Source: Marinobacter sp. DY40_1A1 (GTDB taxonomy: Bacteria > Pseudomonadota > Gammaproteobacteria > Pseudomonadales > Oleiphilaceae). From it: DNA of 64,000 nucleotides. Position numbers and translations under genes: made by a program. Shown here in pieces: positions 50,043 to 59,832 of the stretch (positions within the stretch are counted from its first letter, which is position 1; every line of letters begins with the position of its first letter). The notes below the pieces were generated by a model, which searched no databases, was not told where the DNA came from, and was given only the letters and a program-made list of their open reading frames with translations. The stretch lies in the NCBI RefSeq assembly GCF_016597815.1, contig NZ_VCHA01000001.1, positions 1 through 64,000 on the forward strand, written 5' to 3'.

Positions 50043-51728
50043 TTGAACGAAAGTGGCTTTGTTCAGTTCTCAATACTGACAATCATGATTTTGCTGGTCA
50101 GCTTTTATGGCGGCACCTATCTGCTCACCCTGCTGATTCGCAAAAAAGAAGAAGATACTTCCGGCTTTATGGTTGCGGGCCATAACGTAGGTTTTGGCAT
50201 GGGCGCTGCCAGTATGACTGCAACATGGATATGGGCAGCATCCTTCTATGCGGCGGCAACCTCGGGCTACACCTATGGTGTGTCCGGGCCGATACATTAC
50301 GGCTTTTGGGGCGCGTTGATGATTCTGTTCATCTACCCGTTTGGCCGGCGTTTCCGCAAGCTGGCGCCTAATGGCCATACTCTTGGTGAGCTCATTCATG
50401 CCCGCCATGGATCGTCCAGCCAATTGATCCTGGCCGGCTCCAACATTCTGGGCAGTATTATCAGCCTGATGGTGAACTTCACCGCTGCGGGCGCTTTGGT
50501 ATCAGTGCTTTCGCCTCTGTCGTTCCAGACGGGCGTGGTGGTTGCCGGGGTTGGCGTGCTCAGCTACACACTCACATCAGGCTTCCGGGCCTCCGTGTTT
50601 ACAGACTTTGCACAGCTTGTCGCGTTGATGGCTATTACCGTGGTGATCATTCCCGCCGTACTGTTTGCTGTTGGCGGGCCATCCGCAATGGTCGATGGCA
50701 TGAAGAACCTGACGAATCAGCAGGCTGACTTCTTTTCTGTCGATGCGATTATGAATCAGGGCGCGCCTTTCTTTGTGGCGGTGCTTGCCTATGCCATTGG
50801 TAACCAGACCATCTCCCAGCGCTTGTTTGCGGTGCGGGAAAAGCACATCAAGCGCACCTTTGTTACCGCAACACTTGGCTACGGAGCCATCGTTATCGGC
50901 CTTGGCATGATTGGGTTGATGGCATTAACGGTCGGAGTGGAGCCGGTAAACGGCAACATGAACAACCTGATTCCGCAGATGGTGTCCACCTACTTGCCGC
51001 CGGTATTCGTTGGACTGTTCTTTGTGTTGGTGATTGGAGCCTTGTCGTCCACCGCCGATTCGGATTTGTCTGCCTTGTCGACCATTGTGATGGCCGATAT
51101 TTATGGCAAAAACATCGCCGGGGATAATCCCAATCCTAAAACAATGCTGCTGATTGGTCGCTCCACCATGATTGTGGCAACCGTGGCCGGTTTGATTTTC
51201 GCCAGCTTTTCACTGGATATTCTGGTGATGCTGGTGTTCGTTGGTGCGCTTTGGGGTGCCATTGTATTCCCGGTCATTATCAGCTGCTACTGGGACAGGG
51301 TAACCAACGCGGCATTTACATGGTCGGTTGTTGTCGCCATGGCCCTGTTCTGCATCGCCCGCTTTCAGCTGCTGGAAATGACCGGAGCGACGGTACTCTT
51401 CTTTGAAATATTGGCCTCGGTTGGCGGCGCGGTTGTGTTCGGGCTGATGGCGTTTGGCTTCTTTGGCCGCGTGGTGGGCCTGGTTGTCGGGGCTGTCTCC
51501 GGCGTGATCTTGCTGATCTATGCAACAGGCTTTCTGCGGGATTACATGGTTCTTACGGCGTCCCTGACAGCCTACGGTGCCAGCGCCATCGTATGCACCG
51601 CAATGACATTACGTAATAAAGAGAGATTTGATTTTGACCTGATCAAGCAGCGCGTTGGCAGCTATGACGCGCCTGCTGCTGAAGAAGAAAATGAATCCAC
51701 AATGATCCCACAAGGAGCACGTTCATGA
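50043..51728 (+). CDS. Sodium:solute symporter (SSS family), possibly Dur3/urea-like
   Basis: A 561-residue transporter with 13-15 helices. SSS features are ASMTATWIWAASFYAAATSGYTYG and VIGALSSTADSDLSALS, the latter holding the Na2-site serines. WIWAASFYAA...YGVSGPIHYG resembles Dur3-type urea transporters, but substrate is uncertain. It begins at TTG 50043 after AAGAGG. The stop overlaps the next small gene by 4 bases. A urease operon lies 43 kb away on the same segment. Confidence 0.85.
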   Translation: MNESGFVQFSILTIMILLVSFYGGTYLLTLLIRKKEEDTSGFMVAGHNVGFGMGAASMTATWIWAASFYAAATSGYTYGVSGPIHYGFWGALMILFIYPFGRRFRKLAPNGHTLGELIHARHGSSSQLILAGSNILGSIISLMVNFTAAGALVSVLSPLSFQTGVVVAGVGVLSYTLTSGFRASVFTDFAQLVALMAITVVIIPAVLFAVGGPSAMVDGMKNLTNQQADFFSVDAIMNQGAPFFVAVLAYAIGNQTISQRLFAVREKHIKRTFVTATLGYGAIVIGLGMIGLMALTVGVEPVNGNMNNLIPQMVSTYLPPVFVGLFFVLVIGALSSTADSDLSALSTIVMADIYGKNIAGDNPNPKTMLLIGRSTMIVATVAGLIFASFSLDILVMLVFVGALWGAIVFPVIISCYWDRVTNAAFTWSVVVAMALFCIARFQLLEMTGATVLFFEILASVGGAVVFGLMAFGFFGRVVGLVVGAVSGVILLIYATGFLRDYMVLTASLTAYGASAIVCTAMTLRNKERFDFDLIKQRVGSYDAPAAEEENESTMIPQGARS

Positions 51729-51856
51729 GTGAACTCGTCTATGGAACTTATATTCTGGTTTGGCCGGCACTGACCCTGGGAGTACTGGCCGTGATTTGCA
51801 GTGCGGTTATCAAAGATGCCGTGCATGCCCGCAAGTCTGATCGTAATGTGGTTTGA
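51725..51856 (+). CDS. 43-residue membrane peptide, putative transporter small subunit
   Basis: A 43-residue protein starting MSELVYGTYILVWPALTLG, with one hydrophobic segment (about 6-28) and a charged end (KDAVHARKSDRN). Its ATG overlaps the symporter stop (ATGA), and the symporter ends with AAGGAGCACGTTC, giving it a ribosome site. Single-helix peptides of about 40 residues occur next to SSS transporters in marine bacteria and are named putative transporter small subunits. A terminator follows at once, so the two genes make one unit. Confidence 0.85.
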   Translation: MSELVYGTYILVWPALTLGVLAVICSAVIKDAVHARKSDRNVV

Positions 51857-51866
51857 CCTGAGAATC

Positions 51867-51894
51867 GCGGGAGCTTGAGGGCTCCCGCTTTTGT
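51867..51894 (+). terminator. Intrinsic terminator after the symporter pair
   Basis: GCGGGAGC (51867-51874) pairs with GCTCCCGC (51881-51888) across a 6-base loop, followed by TTTTGTTT. Confidence 0.85.
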
Positions 51895-51913
51895 TTATCT
51901 GGCCTTTACCCCC

Positions 51914-53941
51914 TCAGGCCACTGAAACCTTGAACTCATTGGCCAGATCCTGAAGTTGCCGGGCCAGTCGAGCCTGTTCGCCGGTAACATGGGATATTTC
52001 CTGGGAGCCGGTAAGTGTGAGTATGGCTACCTCGCTGACGGCTTCCATGCTACCTGCCAGCTCGCGGGTAACGGCAACCTGCTCTTCTGATGCAGCGGCT
52101 ATTTGTGTGGCCATACCGGATATGTTGTTAACATCGCTGAGAATGGCGGCAAATGCACGTTCCAGCTCCGAAGATTGCTCGCTGGTTTCATGGGCCAGTT
52201 TATGACTGGTAGTAATAGATCTGCTGGCATTTTCGGTGATCACCCTGAAACCGTTCACAATGTCTTCAATCTGTGTAGTAGAATCGTGAGTTTGGCGAGC
52301 CAGTGTTCGAACCTCATCTGCCACTACAGCAAATCCCCGCCCGTGCTCGCCTGCTCGGGCAGCCTCAATGGCGGCATTCAAGGCCAGTAAGTTAGTCTGA
52401 TCTGCGACCTTTCGGATAACATCCACAACCTCCACAATGCTGCTGCTCCTGTTCTCCAGCTCTTCTATAACATCGTTTACATCATTAACAGAGCTGGCCA
52501 GCGAACGAATGCGGCTTACACTGCCTTTTAGCACTTCTTCCCCGGTTCGGCTTTGATCCATGACGTTGGTGGCGGCATCTGCTACTTGCTGGGTATTCTG
52601 GGAGATTTGCTCAGAGGTGGCAGACATTTCTTCAGTGGCGGCGGCAACCTGCTCAATCTGCTCCTGTTGAGTCTTGGTTTGCATGGCATTCTGATTAGCG
52701 GTTGAGCTGGTTTCCTCGGTGGCTGTTGCAAGCTGCACACTGGCCTTGTCGATATGCTGAAGAGCGCTGCCAAATCTGCTGAAAAGTTCGTTAATTGCCC
52801 TCCCGATGTTGCCCACTTCATCTTTGCTCGAAATGTGTATTTTCTGAGTCAGGTCCTTGTTGTCCATGGCAAACCGAACACCTTCGAGGAGGCTGTTGAC
52901 CTGCCGGTTAATCACACTGACCATCAGCAATATCAGAGCAAAAACGATAATAATTGCGGCCGCTGCGATAGCTGATTCCACAACCAGCTGATTTCGGGCA
53001 TTTGCTGCAGCAGCCTCTGCTGCAGAAAAGGTTCGCTCCAGCAGGGTCTTGCGGAATTCGTTGAGGTTGCCCAGTCGGTCAGTTGTGATATCGAACCACT
53101 CTGCAGAATCCAGGGCATACATGCCCGAGGGGCTACTGAACAGCGTGTCCCGTTTCTCTTGCAGGTTGCGGCTCTCTTCGGAAGATGGAAGGTTGTTTAA
53201 TGCCGTCAGCAGCTCGGGCTCGGATATAAGCATAGCGCCTGCTTCCCGCACAAAAGCTTCCTGATGGCCCTCAAACCCCGCAATTCTCTGAATGGAAGGA
53301 AGGTCAAAGTCGCCGCTACTTATGAGTGCTGCACCAGTTGCCCGCTCTTTACCTGCTGCTTCCGCAGCTTCGGCCAAAGCATAGTATGCATTGATGTCGC
53401 GGGTGAGCGCCGGGTCAGTTGAGCGGGAAATAATCAGTGGGATCCTGCTAATCAACCCATTAATCAGTTGAGTGTACTGCTGGCCGGCTTCGAGCCCGCT
53501 CAGGGAGCCCCTGTCGACCTGATTGCGAAGGCTCGCAAGGCCAGTCAGCCCCTGTGCTACATCCTGAATACTGCTGGTGAGTTCAGCCTCAAAGCTGACT
53601 TCCTGCTGGAGGGTCGCAAGCCCTGAGTTGTAGCCAGCTCTGCGCTCGTCTGTTTCTCTGCGCTGGCTTGTCAGTTCCTGCAAAGCGCGCTTGGCGGCAT
53701 CGCTGTCTGAGCCGGCCGAAAGCACAACGGCAGAGCGCCCACGTTCTTTCTGAAGCGATTCAATCAAAGGGTCGCCGATATCCGCGAGCTGGACCAGGGA
53801 GCGTAGTTGACGCATATCGCTCAGTTGCCCGGCATTCAGTGCGATGCTGTCGATCGCAAAATAGATGATTACCAGTAAGGCAGGCACTACTAGCGTGGTG
53901 AGCTTACCTCGCATGGACAAGTTGTTGATGATGTTTTTCAT
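51914..53941 (-). CDS. Methyl-accepting chemotaxis protein with NIT sensor domain
   Basis: A 675-residue chemoreceptor. The N-terminal helix is about 15-33; the periplasmic domain contains [21 protein letters not shown] and [22 protein letters not shown], signatures of the NIT (nitrate/nitrite-sensing) domain. A second helix (about 315-338), HAMP and the signalling tip ([20 protein letters not shown]) follow. It may steer cells to nitrate or nitrite; this is inferred from domain and context. ATG 53941 ([12 protein letters not shown]) is chosen over an earlier in-frame start at 54001. Confidence 0.9.
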   Translation of the reverse strand: MKNIINNLSMRGKLTTLVVPALLVIIYFAIDSIALNAGQLSDMRQLRSLVQLADIGDPLIESLQKERGRSAVVLSAGSDSDAAKRALQELTSQRRETDERRAGYNSGLATLQQEVSFEAELTSSIQDVAQGLTGLASLRNQVDRGSLSGLEAGQQYTQLINGLISRIPLIISRSTDPALTRDINAYYALAEAAEAAGKERATGAALISSGDFDLPSIQRIAGFEGHQEAFVREAGAMLISEPELLTALNNLPSSEESRNLQEKRDTLFSSPSGMYALDSAEWFDITTDRLGNLNEFRKTLLERTFSAAEAAAANARNQLVVESAIAAAAIIIVFALILLMVSVINRQVNSLLEGVRFAMDNKDLTQKIHISSKDEVGNIGRAINELFSRFGSALQHIDKASVQLATATEETSSTANQNAMQTKTQQEQIEQVAAATEEMSATSEQISQNTQQVADAATNVMDQSRTGEEVLKGSVSRIRSLASSVNDVNDVIEELENRSSSIVEVVDVIRKVADQTNLLALNAAIEAARAGEHGRGFAVVADEVRTLARQTHDSTTQIEDIVNGFRVITENASRSITTSHKLAHETSEQSSELERAFAAILSDVNNISGMATQIAAASEEQVAVTRELAGSMEAVSEVAILTLTGSQEISHVTGEQARLARQLQDLANEFKVSVA

Positions 53942-54163
53942 CGGGATCACCCTTGTGTGTGAATGGCGCCTATTGTGATCAAGTGTAGTCGCTCTCACCA
54001 TTGGCGATACGAGGTATTTTGGGGGTAGGTATATGCAGGTAACTCTATGTTTTTTAATGTTAAGTGCCAGATATCACGAAGGAATATCCGGCAATACGTA
54101 ATGGTGCGTGGAGTACCTCTTGGTGAGTAGGCGCAGTGGTCGTTCCGGGTATCTTTGATTCTG

Positions 54164-54177
54164 CTGATAAAGGTCAA
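54164..54177 (+). promoter_or_regulatory. FNR/ANR-like box upstream of ubiU
   Basis: CTGAT-AAAG-GTCAA matches TTGAT-N4-ATCAA at 8 of 10 positions and ends 56 bases before ATG 54234. Confidence 0.5.
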
Positions 54178-54233
54178 TGCCCCGGAAGTCCCTCCCGCGT
54201 ATGGTCTTTGCAAACTTTACAGGGGGAGTGTCC

Positions 54234-55229
54234 ATGGAACTTGTTTGTCCGGCCGGTAGCTTGCCGGCATTGAAAGCAGCGATGGATAACGGCGCCGATG
54301 CGGTGTATCTCGGGTTCAAAGACAGCACCAATGCCCGCCAGTTTGCAGGACTCAACTTTAACGACAAGCGTGCAGGTGAGGGGATTGAGTACGCCCACAG
54401 CAAAGGCGCGAGAGTGTTCTGTGCCATCAACACCTACCCGCAGCCGGACGGCTGGGAAACCTGGAAGTTTGCCGTTGACCGTGCTGCCGCCTTGGGCGTG
54501 GATGCGATTATCCTGGCCGATATGGGGCTGTTGGAGTATGCCGCCAACAAACACCCGCAGGTACACCGGCACCTTTCGGTGCAGGGCTCGGCCACCAGTT
54601 ACGAGGCCCTGCGCTTCTATAAGGACAATTTTGATATCCGCCGCGCCGTGTTGCCTCGCGTGCTGTCTATAGATCAGGTACGCGGTGTCGCAAAACACAG
54701 CCCGGTAGAGCTGGAAGTGTTTGCCTTTGGCAGCTTGTGCATCATGGCAGAGGGGCGGTGCTACCTGTCCTCCTACCTTACCGACGAATCCCCTAATACC
54801 CGTGGTGCCTGCTCACCGGCCAAGGCTGTGCGCTGGCAGGAAACCCCGAACGGTCTGGAATCCCGTCTTAACGACGTGCTGATTGATCGCTATGGCAAAG
54901 GCGAATCTGCGGGCTACCCAACATTGTGCAAAGGTCGTTTTGAGGTGGAGGGCAGCGTTTACCATGCTATTGAGGAGCCGGTTAGCCTTAATACCCTGGA
55001 TTTGCTGCCAGAGCTGAAAAAGCTGGGCGTCAGTGCAGTGAAAATTGAAGGCCGCCAGCGTAGCCCGTCTTATATTGCGGACGTAGCTCGCACCTGGCGA
55101 CAAGCGCTGGACAGGCTGGGCTCGGGCAATGGGGACTTCCATGTGGACCCCGCCTGGAATAGCACCTTGGCGGGTTTGTCGGAAGGTGGCTTGACCACCA
55201 TCGGCGCCTACCACCGCAAATGGAAATAA
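54234..55229 (+). CDS. ubiU: UbiU, O2-independent ubiquinone hydroxylation (U32 family)
   Basis: A 331-residue U32-family protein, same length as Escherichia coli UbiU (YhbU). The [4Fe-4S] cysteines fall at C169, C176, C193 and C232, exactly the E. coli positions. With UbiV it forms a complex that hydroxylates the ubiquinone ring without O2 using prephenate as oxygen donor. AGGGGGAG precedes ATG 54234; an in-frame start at 54177 would add 19 residues with no ribosome site. ubiV follows after 13 bases. Confidence 0.95.
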   Translation: MELVCPAGSLPALKAAMDNGADAVYLGFKDSTNARQFAGLNFNDKRAGEGIEYAHSKGARVFCAINTYPQPDGWETWKFAVDRAAALGVDAIILADMGLLEYAANKHPQVHRHLSVQGSATSYEALRFYKDNFDIRRAVLPRVLSIDQVRGVAKHSPVELEVFAFGSLCIMAEGRCYLSSYLTDESPNTRGACSPAKAVRWQETPNGLESRLNDVLIDRYGKGESAGYPTLCKGRFEVEGSVYHAIEEPVSLNTLDLLPELKKLGVSAVKIEGRQRSPSYIADVARTWRQALDRLGSGNGDFHVDPAWNSTLAGLSEGGLTTIGAYHRKWK

Positions 55230-55242
55230 GGCTGAGCAACCC

Positions 55243-56145
55243 ATGATGAAACTTTCTCTGGGCCCGATCCTCTGGTTCTGGTCCAAGCAGTCCGTGTTTG
55301 ATTTTTACGCCAATGCCGCTGAATGGCCGGTTGATACTGTGTACCTGGGGGAAACCGTCTGTTCCCGCCGCCGCGAGCTGAGGCTGGCTGATTGGCTGGA
55401 GATTGCCGGTGTGCTCAAGGAGTCTGGTAAGCAAGTGGTGCTTTCTACACAAACCCTGATCGAATCGGAGGCAGACCTGCGGGCGTTGCGCAAAATTTGT
55501 AGCCAGCAGGACTATCTGATCGAGGCAAACGATCAAAGTGCACTGCAACTGGCCACCCAGAACAATCTGCCGTTTGTGACCGGCCCTTCGATGAACATCT
55601 ACAACAGCGCAACCCTTAAGCTATTGGCAAAGCAGGGGCTGAAGGGGTGGAGCTTGCCCGTCGAGTTGGGCCAGGACACCTTGCAGCAATTGATTGCCGA
55701 GCTAAAAGCGGAAGGGCTGGATTTGCCCGCGGAAGTCTTTGCCTGGGGCTTTCTGCCTCTGGCCTGGTCATCCCGCTGCTTTACTGCCAGGCACTACAAT
55801 CTGCCTAAAGATAATTGCGAATTTCGCTGTCTGCAGCACCCGGATGGGTTGGAGTTGCGCTCCCGGGAATCCCAGGAGCTGTTTCGCCTGAACGGGACCT
55901 CCACCTTGTCTGGCTCGCGCTACGACCTGATGCGGGAAATGCCGGGCATGGAGCGAATGGGTGTGGCGACTGTGCGTCTGAGCCCGGAACACGAGGGTAT
56001 GGAAGAGGTTGTTCGCCGTTTTGATCAGGTTCGCCGCGGAGAGATACCCGCGACCGACCCATTACAGCTGGTAGAAGCGCCACCTTGTAATGGGTACTGG
56101 TACGGCAAGCCAGGCATGGACCAGGTCTCATCCTCCAGCCTTTAA
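55243..56145 (+). CDS. ubiV: UbiV, O2-independent ubiquinone hydroxylation (U32 family)
   Basis: A 300-residue U32 protein, shorter than UbiU. Cluster cysteines are C40 ([11 protein letters not shown]), C179 ([10 protein letters not shown]), C192 and C196 ([10 protein letters not shown]), the UbiV pattern. It pairs with UbiU. The ATG at 55246 would give C39 as in E. coli and is equally likely. selD follows after 18 bases, probably in the same transcript. Confidence 0.95.
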   Translation: MMKLSLGPILWFWSKQSVFDFYANAAEWPVDTVYLGETVCSRRRELRLADWLEIAGVLKESGKQVVLSTQTLIESEADLRALRKICSQQDYLIEANDQSALQLATQNNLPFVTGPSMNIYNSATLKLLAKQGLKGWSLPVELGQDTLQQLIAELKAEGLDLPAEVFAWGFLPLAWSSRCFTARHYNLPKDNCEFRCLQHPDGLELRSRESQELFRLNGTSTLSGSRYDLMREMPGMERMGVATVRLSPEHEGMEEVVRRFDQVRRGEIPATDPLQLVEAPPCNGYWYGKPGMDQVSSSSL

Positions 56146-56163
56146 CGATAAGGGGTAGATCAT

Positions 56164-57201
56164 TTGAGCGTCAGATTGACCAAGTTCAGCCACGGTGCTG
56201 GCTGCGGCTGCAAGATTGCCCCCGATGTACTTGACCGGATTCTTCACACCAAGGTTCCGGAGCGGCCCGATGCCCGGCTGCTGGTGGGTAACGAGAGTCG
56301 GGATGATGCAGCTGTTGCGGATATTGGTAATGGCACAGGGATTATCAGCACCACGGATTTCTTTATGCCTGTGGTGGATGAGCCCTACGATTTTGGCCGC
56401 ATTGCCGCTGCCAATGCCATCAGCGACGTTTACGCCATGGGAGGGCGCCCGATCATGGCCATTGCCATTTTAGGGTGGCCGGTGGCCACATTGGCACCGG
56501 AGATTGCCGGGCAGGTGATCGACGGCGCTCGAGCCGTCTGTGCCGAGGCCGGCATCACCCTGGCGGGAGGTCATAGCATCGACTCGCCGGAGCCTATCTT
56601 CGGGCTTGCGGTGACCGGGCAGGTGGCCACAAACCGCATTATTCGCAACAACACGGCTCAAACAGGGGATTTGTTGTACCTCACCAAGCCCCTGGGTGTG
56701 GGCATTCTGACCAGCGCCTTGAAGAAGGAGCGGATTACTCCGGCGGATTTGGCCACAGCCGTTGAAACCATGGCGACCCTGAACAAAGCCGGCGAGGTTT
56801 TTGCGGAGCTGGCTGGCGTAAGCGCGATGACCGATGTCACAGGGTTCGGGCTTGCCGGTCACTTGTTGGAAGTTTGCCGTGGCAGCAACCTGTGCGCTCG
56901 TATCAATCGCAAGGCGGTACCGGTTCTGCCGAATGTACAGCGCTACATTGAAGAGGGTTGTATCCCGGGCGGCACCTATCGCAATGCTGCGGCCTTTGCC
57001 GGGGAAATTGCCGACATGGCCGATGCAGACACCCTGATATTCTGTGACCCTCAAACCAGTGGTGGGCTGCTTGTTACTGTGGCCCCGGCGGAGTCACCGG
57101 CTTTTGAGAGTCGTGCCCGGGATCTGGGTTTGACGCTAATGCCCATAGGGGAGTTGCATGCAGCGGGCGCTCAGGAACAAACGATAGCGATTAGTGAGTA
57201 G
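56164..57201 (+). CDS. selD: SelD, selenide water dikinase
   Basis: A 345-residue ATP-dependent selenophosphate synthetase. The catalytic [10 protein letters not shown] gives C14 and K17, equivalent to C17 and K20 of E. coli. DDAAV and the glycine-rich [14 protein letters not shown] of the PurM-like fold are present. The start is TTG 56164 after AAGGGG. No selA, selB or mnmH lies in the window, so whether selenium goes to selenocysteine or tRNA selenouridine cannot be told. Convergent with the MOSC gene. Confidence 0.95.
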   Translation: MSVRLTKFSHGAGCGCKIAPDVLDRILHTKVPERPDARLLVGNESRDDAAVADIGNGTGIISTTDFFMPVVDEPYDFGRIAAANAISDVYAMGGRPIMAIAILGWPVATLAPEIAGQVIDGARAVCAEAGITLAGGHSIDSPEPIFGLAVTGQVATNRIIRNNTAQTGDLLYLTKPLGVGILTSALKKERITPADLATAVETMATLNKAGEVFAELAGVSAMTDVTGFGLAGHLLEVCRGSNLCARINRKAVPVLPNVQRYIEEGCIPGGTYRNAAAFAGEIADMADADTLIFCDPQTSGGLLVTVAPAESPAFESRARDLGLTLMPIGELHAAGAQEQTIAISE

Positions 57202-57229
57202 TGAGTAGCCAGAAAGCTATTCACTAATC
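57189..57229. repeat. 9-bp inverted repeat between selD and the MOSC gene
   Basis: GATTAGTGA (57189-57197) and TCACTAATC (57221-57229) pair across the two stop codons. It could form a two-way terminator but is A+T-rich and has no T-run. Confidence 0.35.
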
Positions 57230-57918
57230 ACCGGCCCAAATAGCCGCCTTTCCCAATCCTCAACCTTGCCGGTTTCCAGCCGTTTTTGTGCCAGCCCGCG
57301 CAGGTTAGGGGTGAGCTGTTTCAGCTCAGCCATGTCTTTCAGGGCCGTTCGCTCCAGTGTGGAATCGTACAGCAGCGATAGTATCCGGCTCAGAGGCCAT
57401 TCGGGGTTTGGCCGTTGGTCGAGAGTCAGGGTGTCACCCCGGTGAATGATCCCTGGCTGCAATACCCGGTAATACCACCCGGTTCTCAGGCTGCTTTGCA
57501 GTCGCTGGGACATATCCGGAATGCCAAAGCGCAGATTCAGTCGCCAGCAGGGCTGACGCGGCTGGGATACCTGAACAATAGCCTCCCCAATCCTGAAAAC
57601 ATCGCCGGAACAGACATCGGTTTCGGTAAACCCTTCGGTGACAAGGTTTTCACCAAAGGCACCCGGTTGGCAATGTCCGGAAGCGGGCTCAGGAAGCAAC
57701 TGCCGTAACCGGTTGTAGTGTTCTGATGCAAAGTGATGCAAGGCCTTTTCCGGCCCGCCATGGTGGTGTTTGTCACCTTGGTGGTCGTCGCTCAGGCCGT
57801 TTGTATTGAGGTAGGCCGAGCCAACTTCTTGCTTGTAGATACCGCTGAGGGTGGCGGTATCGGCCAATGTCTTGAGGCTGCCGATTCGGAGCTGTCGGAT
57901 CACAACACTTTTTTCCAT
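57217..57918 (-). CDS. MOSC-domain protein (YiiM-like)
   Basis: A 233-residue protein: MOSC domain (about 30-165) with DHQGDKHHHGGPEKALHHFA, GAFGENLVTEGF and the molybdenum-cofactor-linked cysteine in QPRQPCWRLNLR, then a 3-alpha domain (about 180-230). YiiM/YuaD-type proteins reduce N-hydroxylated compounds using molybdenum cofactor. GGAGAA precedes ATG 57918. The molybdenum link suits a nitrate-respiring cell, but its own role is unclear. Confidence 0.9.
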   Translation of the reverse strand: MEKSVVIRQLRIGSLKTLADTATLSGIYKQEVGSAYLNTNGLSDDHQGDKHHHGGPEKALHHFASEHYNRLRQLLPEPASGHCQPGAFGENLVTEGFTETDVCSGDVFRIGEAIVQVSQPRQPCWRLNLRFGIPDMSQRLQSSLRTGWYYRVLQPGIIHRGDTLTLDQRPNPEWPLSRILSLLYDSTLERTALKDMAELKQLTPNLRGLAQKRLETGKVEDWERRLFGPVISE

Positions 57919-57953
57919 TTGGGTTCTCCAAAATCTCCCGAATCGGAATCACA

Positions 57954-58415
57954 TCACCAGATTGACAGCATGGCGCCGCTACCCAAAATCAGTGAGCCTC
58001 CCACCTCAGCCACAATCAATGCCACCATAAAGCCGTGGACGATCCAGGACGGTAAGTTTATGGCTCCCAGTCGGTGGGGCTTGCGTAGCTGGTTACTGGT
58101 ATCCCGCAGAAAACCATGGATGATATAGGTGCCAATAGCAAAGGCAAAAAAGCCCAATGCGCACACGGCGGCCAGTGTGTTCAGCCAATCCGGGTACACA
58201 CTGTGGCTGGCAAGCCAACCCAGTAACATGGCCGCGAAGCTGTACATGAGGGAGCTGCGGTGGGCTATGTCCACATACCGGGGCGCTGCGGCCTTCGGAC
58301 TATTGGCCATGCACCAGTATTTCCAGATGCCTGTCAGTAGCCCTGTCATAAAGAATACAAAGGCCGCTGTAAGGCTGAGTTTTTCAGCCAGGGTCATTAT
58401 TTGAATGTTGTCCAT
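57954..58415 (-). CDS. Four-helix membrane protein, unknown
   Basis: A 153-residue protein with four membrane helices. FFMTGLLTGIWKYWCMANSP and the later HGFMVALIVAEVGGSLIL are its most distinctive parts. It vaguely recalls hydroxylaminobenzene-mutase-like proteins, but I would not assign it. It lies between ubiT and the MOSC gene on the same strand, 115 bases after ubiT. Confidence 0.7.
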   Translation of the reverse strand: MDNIQIMTLAEKLSLTAAFVFFMTGLLTGIWKYWCMANSPKAAAPRYVDIAHRSSLMYSFAAMLLGWLASHSVYPDWLNTLAAVCALGFFAFAIGTYIIHGFLRDTSNQLRKPHRLGAINLPSWIVHGFMVALIVAEVGGSLILGSGAMLSIW

Positions 58416-58530
58416 CCGTGCGCTCACTGTGTGAATCCGTGCAGGATTCTGTGTTTAGGTTCTGTGTGTCTGTTGTTGAACCATCGCACAGGGTCGCATG
58501 GGTTTGATATGGCTCCAGTAACAGAGGGCG

Positions 58531-59025
58531 TCAGAATAAATGCAACTTCGGGAGTTTGAAATCCCACTCCAGGCTGTCCAGCAGATTTTTCAGCCCCAGG
58601 CCCAATTCAGTATCACCCTCAACTACCAAGCGTCTTTGAAAGAATAGTTGGTCAGGGTCTTGCCGGCGCTCCGCGAGGGTTTTGAAAGCCAGAAGGGAGC
58701 CTCTTATGGTAGCTTCGCCCGGGCCGTCCAGTACCCGGAGCCTGCCCGCCCAGTACCCGATGGTAATCCCGGGGTGGCCGCCATTTACTTCCAGGCGGAT
58801 ACGGCGACCTTCAAAATCGTCAAATTCACCATCTGCAATGGCCTCAGCAAAAAAACGATTCAGAGGTGCTTCGGCAACCAGTTGCTTTATGGGAATCGGG
58901 ATCGAGCGATCAATGGCGCCGAGCAAGGGAAATGGCGATGGGAGATATTCAGAAAGCAATGCCAGAGAATCGCTGATCAGTGGTTTGGGAGGGAGGGGCA
59001 GGGTAATAGACACGGGCAGGGCCAT
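58531..59025 (-). CDS. ubiT: UbiT, SCP2-domain anaerobic ubiquinone accessory protein
   Basis: A 164-residue protein with an SCP2 lipid-binding domain (about 35-150; ITIGYWAGRLRVLDGPGEATIRGS, then LVVEGDTELGLGLKNLLDSL). This is UbiT (YhbT), which binds ubiquinone precursors and is needed with UbiUV under anoxia. ATG 59025 follows GGAGT. It is 3.3 kb from ubiUV and on the opposite strand, downstream of narXL, with an FNR-like box 60 bases before it. Confidence 0.92.
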   Translation of the reverse strand: MALPVSITLPLPPKPLISDSLALLSEYLPSPFPLLGAIDRSIPIPIKQLVAEAPLNRFFAEAIADGEFDDFEGRRIRLEVNGGHPGITIGYWAGRLRVLDGPGEATIRGSLLAFKTLAERRQDPDQLFFQRRLVVEGDTELGLGLKNLLDSLEWDFKLPKLHLF

Positions 59026-59085
59026 AATCAACTCCGGGCAGTGAATTCAGACTGCCCAGAGTAACCAAAATGCACCGTGTTTGAT

Positions 59086-59099
59086 TTGATATAGCTCAG
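59086..59099 (-). promoter_or_regulatory. FNR/ANR-like box upstream of ubiT
   Basis: TTGAT-ATAG-CTCAG matches the consensus at 8 of 10 core positions; it ends 60 bases before ubiT and overlaps the narL stop codon by 4 bases. Confidence 0.4.
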
Positions 59100-59767
59100 C
59101 CCTTGTGCAGACCTTCTTCTACGGCCCATACGGCGACCTCTACCCGGGAGCGCAGACTGAGCTTTTTAAGCAGGTGCTTTACGTGCACTTTTACCGTGCC
59201 GTCACTGATATCCAGTTTGCGGCCAATCATCTTGTTGGAAAGGCCTTCTGCGATAAGCCGAAGAATGTCCTTTTCCCGGGGGGTCAGGCTGTCGAAGTCC
59301 GGGCGCGAGGCCTGTTGGGGCTTGTTGGAGCGCAGGGCCTCAGCAAGCAGTGTGGTCAGCCTGTCGCTGATGACCATCTTCCCCAAGGCCGCCTGGCGCA
59401 ACTGGGCAATCATGTCTTCCGGTTCCATGTCTTTCAGAAGGTAGCCGTCGGCACCGGCACGCAGAGCAGCGACTACGTCATCTTCCTGGTCAGACACCGT
59501 AAACATCACGATGCGCGAGCTCACATTCAGTTCCCGCAGTTTTTTCAGGGCGTCAATGCCGCTTACTTCCGGCATGTTGAGGTCCATCAGAATCAAGTCG
59601 GGTTCGAGCTCGGTTGCCAGCTGTATGCCGTCGGCGGCATTGCTCGCCTCGCCGGCTACTACCATGTCCCCTTCCATTTCGACGAGCTGTTTGATGCCTT
59701 GGCGCAACAATGGGTGGTCGTCGATCAGCAATATGCTGGCGGGTGTGTCTGACGCTACATCGGGCAT
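59096..59767 (-). CDS. narL: NarL, nitrate/nitrite response regulator
   Basis: A 223-residue response regulator. The receiver domain has [13 protein letters not shown] (acidic pair), phosphoacceptor Asp in [13 protein letters not shown] and Lys in YLLKDMEP; the C-terminal LuxR/NarL helix-turn-helix is [22 protein letters not shown]. Partner NarX is 65 bases upstream. ATG 59767 gives the normal N-terminus; an upstream start at 59797 would add ten residues. Confidence 0.95.
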   Translation of the reverse strand: MPDVASDTPASILLIDDHPLLRQGIKQLVEMEGDMVVAGEASNAADGIQLATELEPDLILMDLNMPEVSGIDALKKLRELNVSSRIVMFTVSDQEDDVVAALRAGADGYLLKDMEPEDMIAQLRQAALGKMVISDRLTTLLAEALRSNKPQQASRPDFDSLTPREKDILRLIAEGLSNKMIGRKLDISDGTVKVHVKHLLKKLSLRSRVEVAVWAVEEGLHKG

Positions 59768-59832
59768 GGTACTTCGCTTCCTCTCTCTTGATTGCATGGC
59801 GGCTCATGTGAATTGCCGCTTTTTTTTGATAT

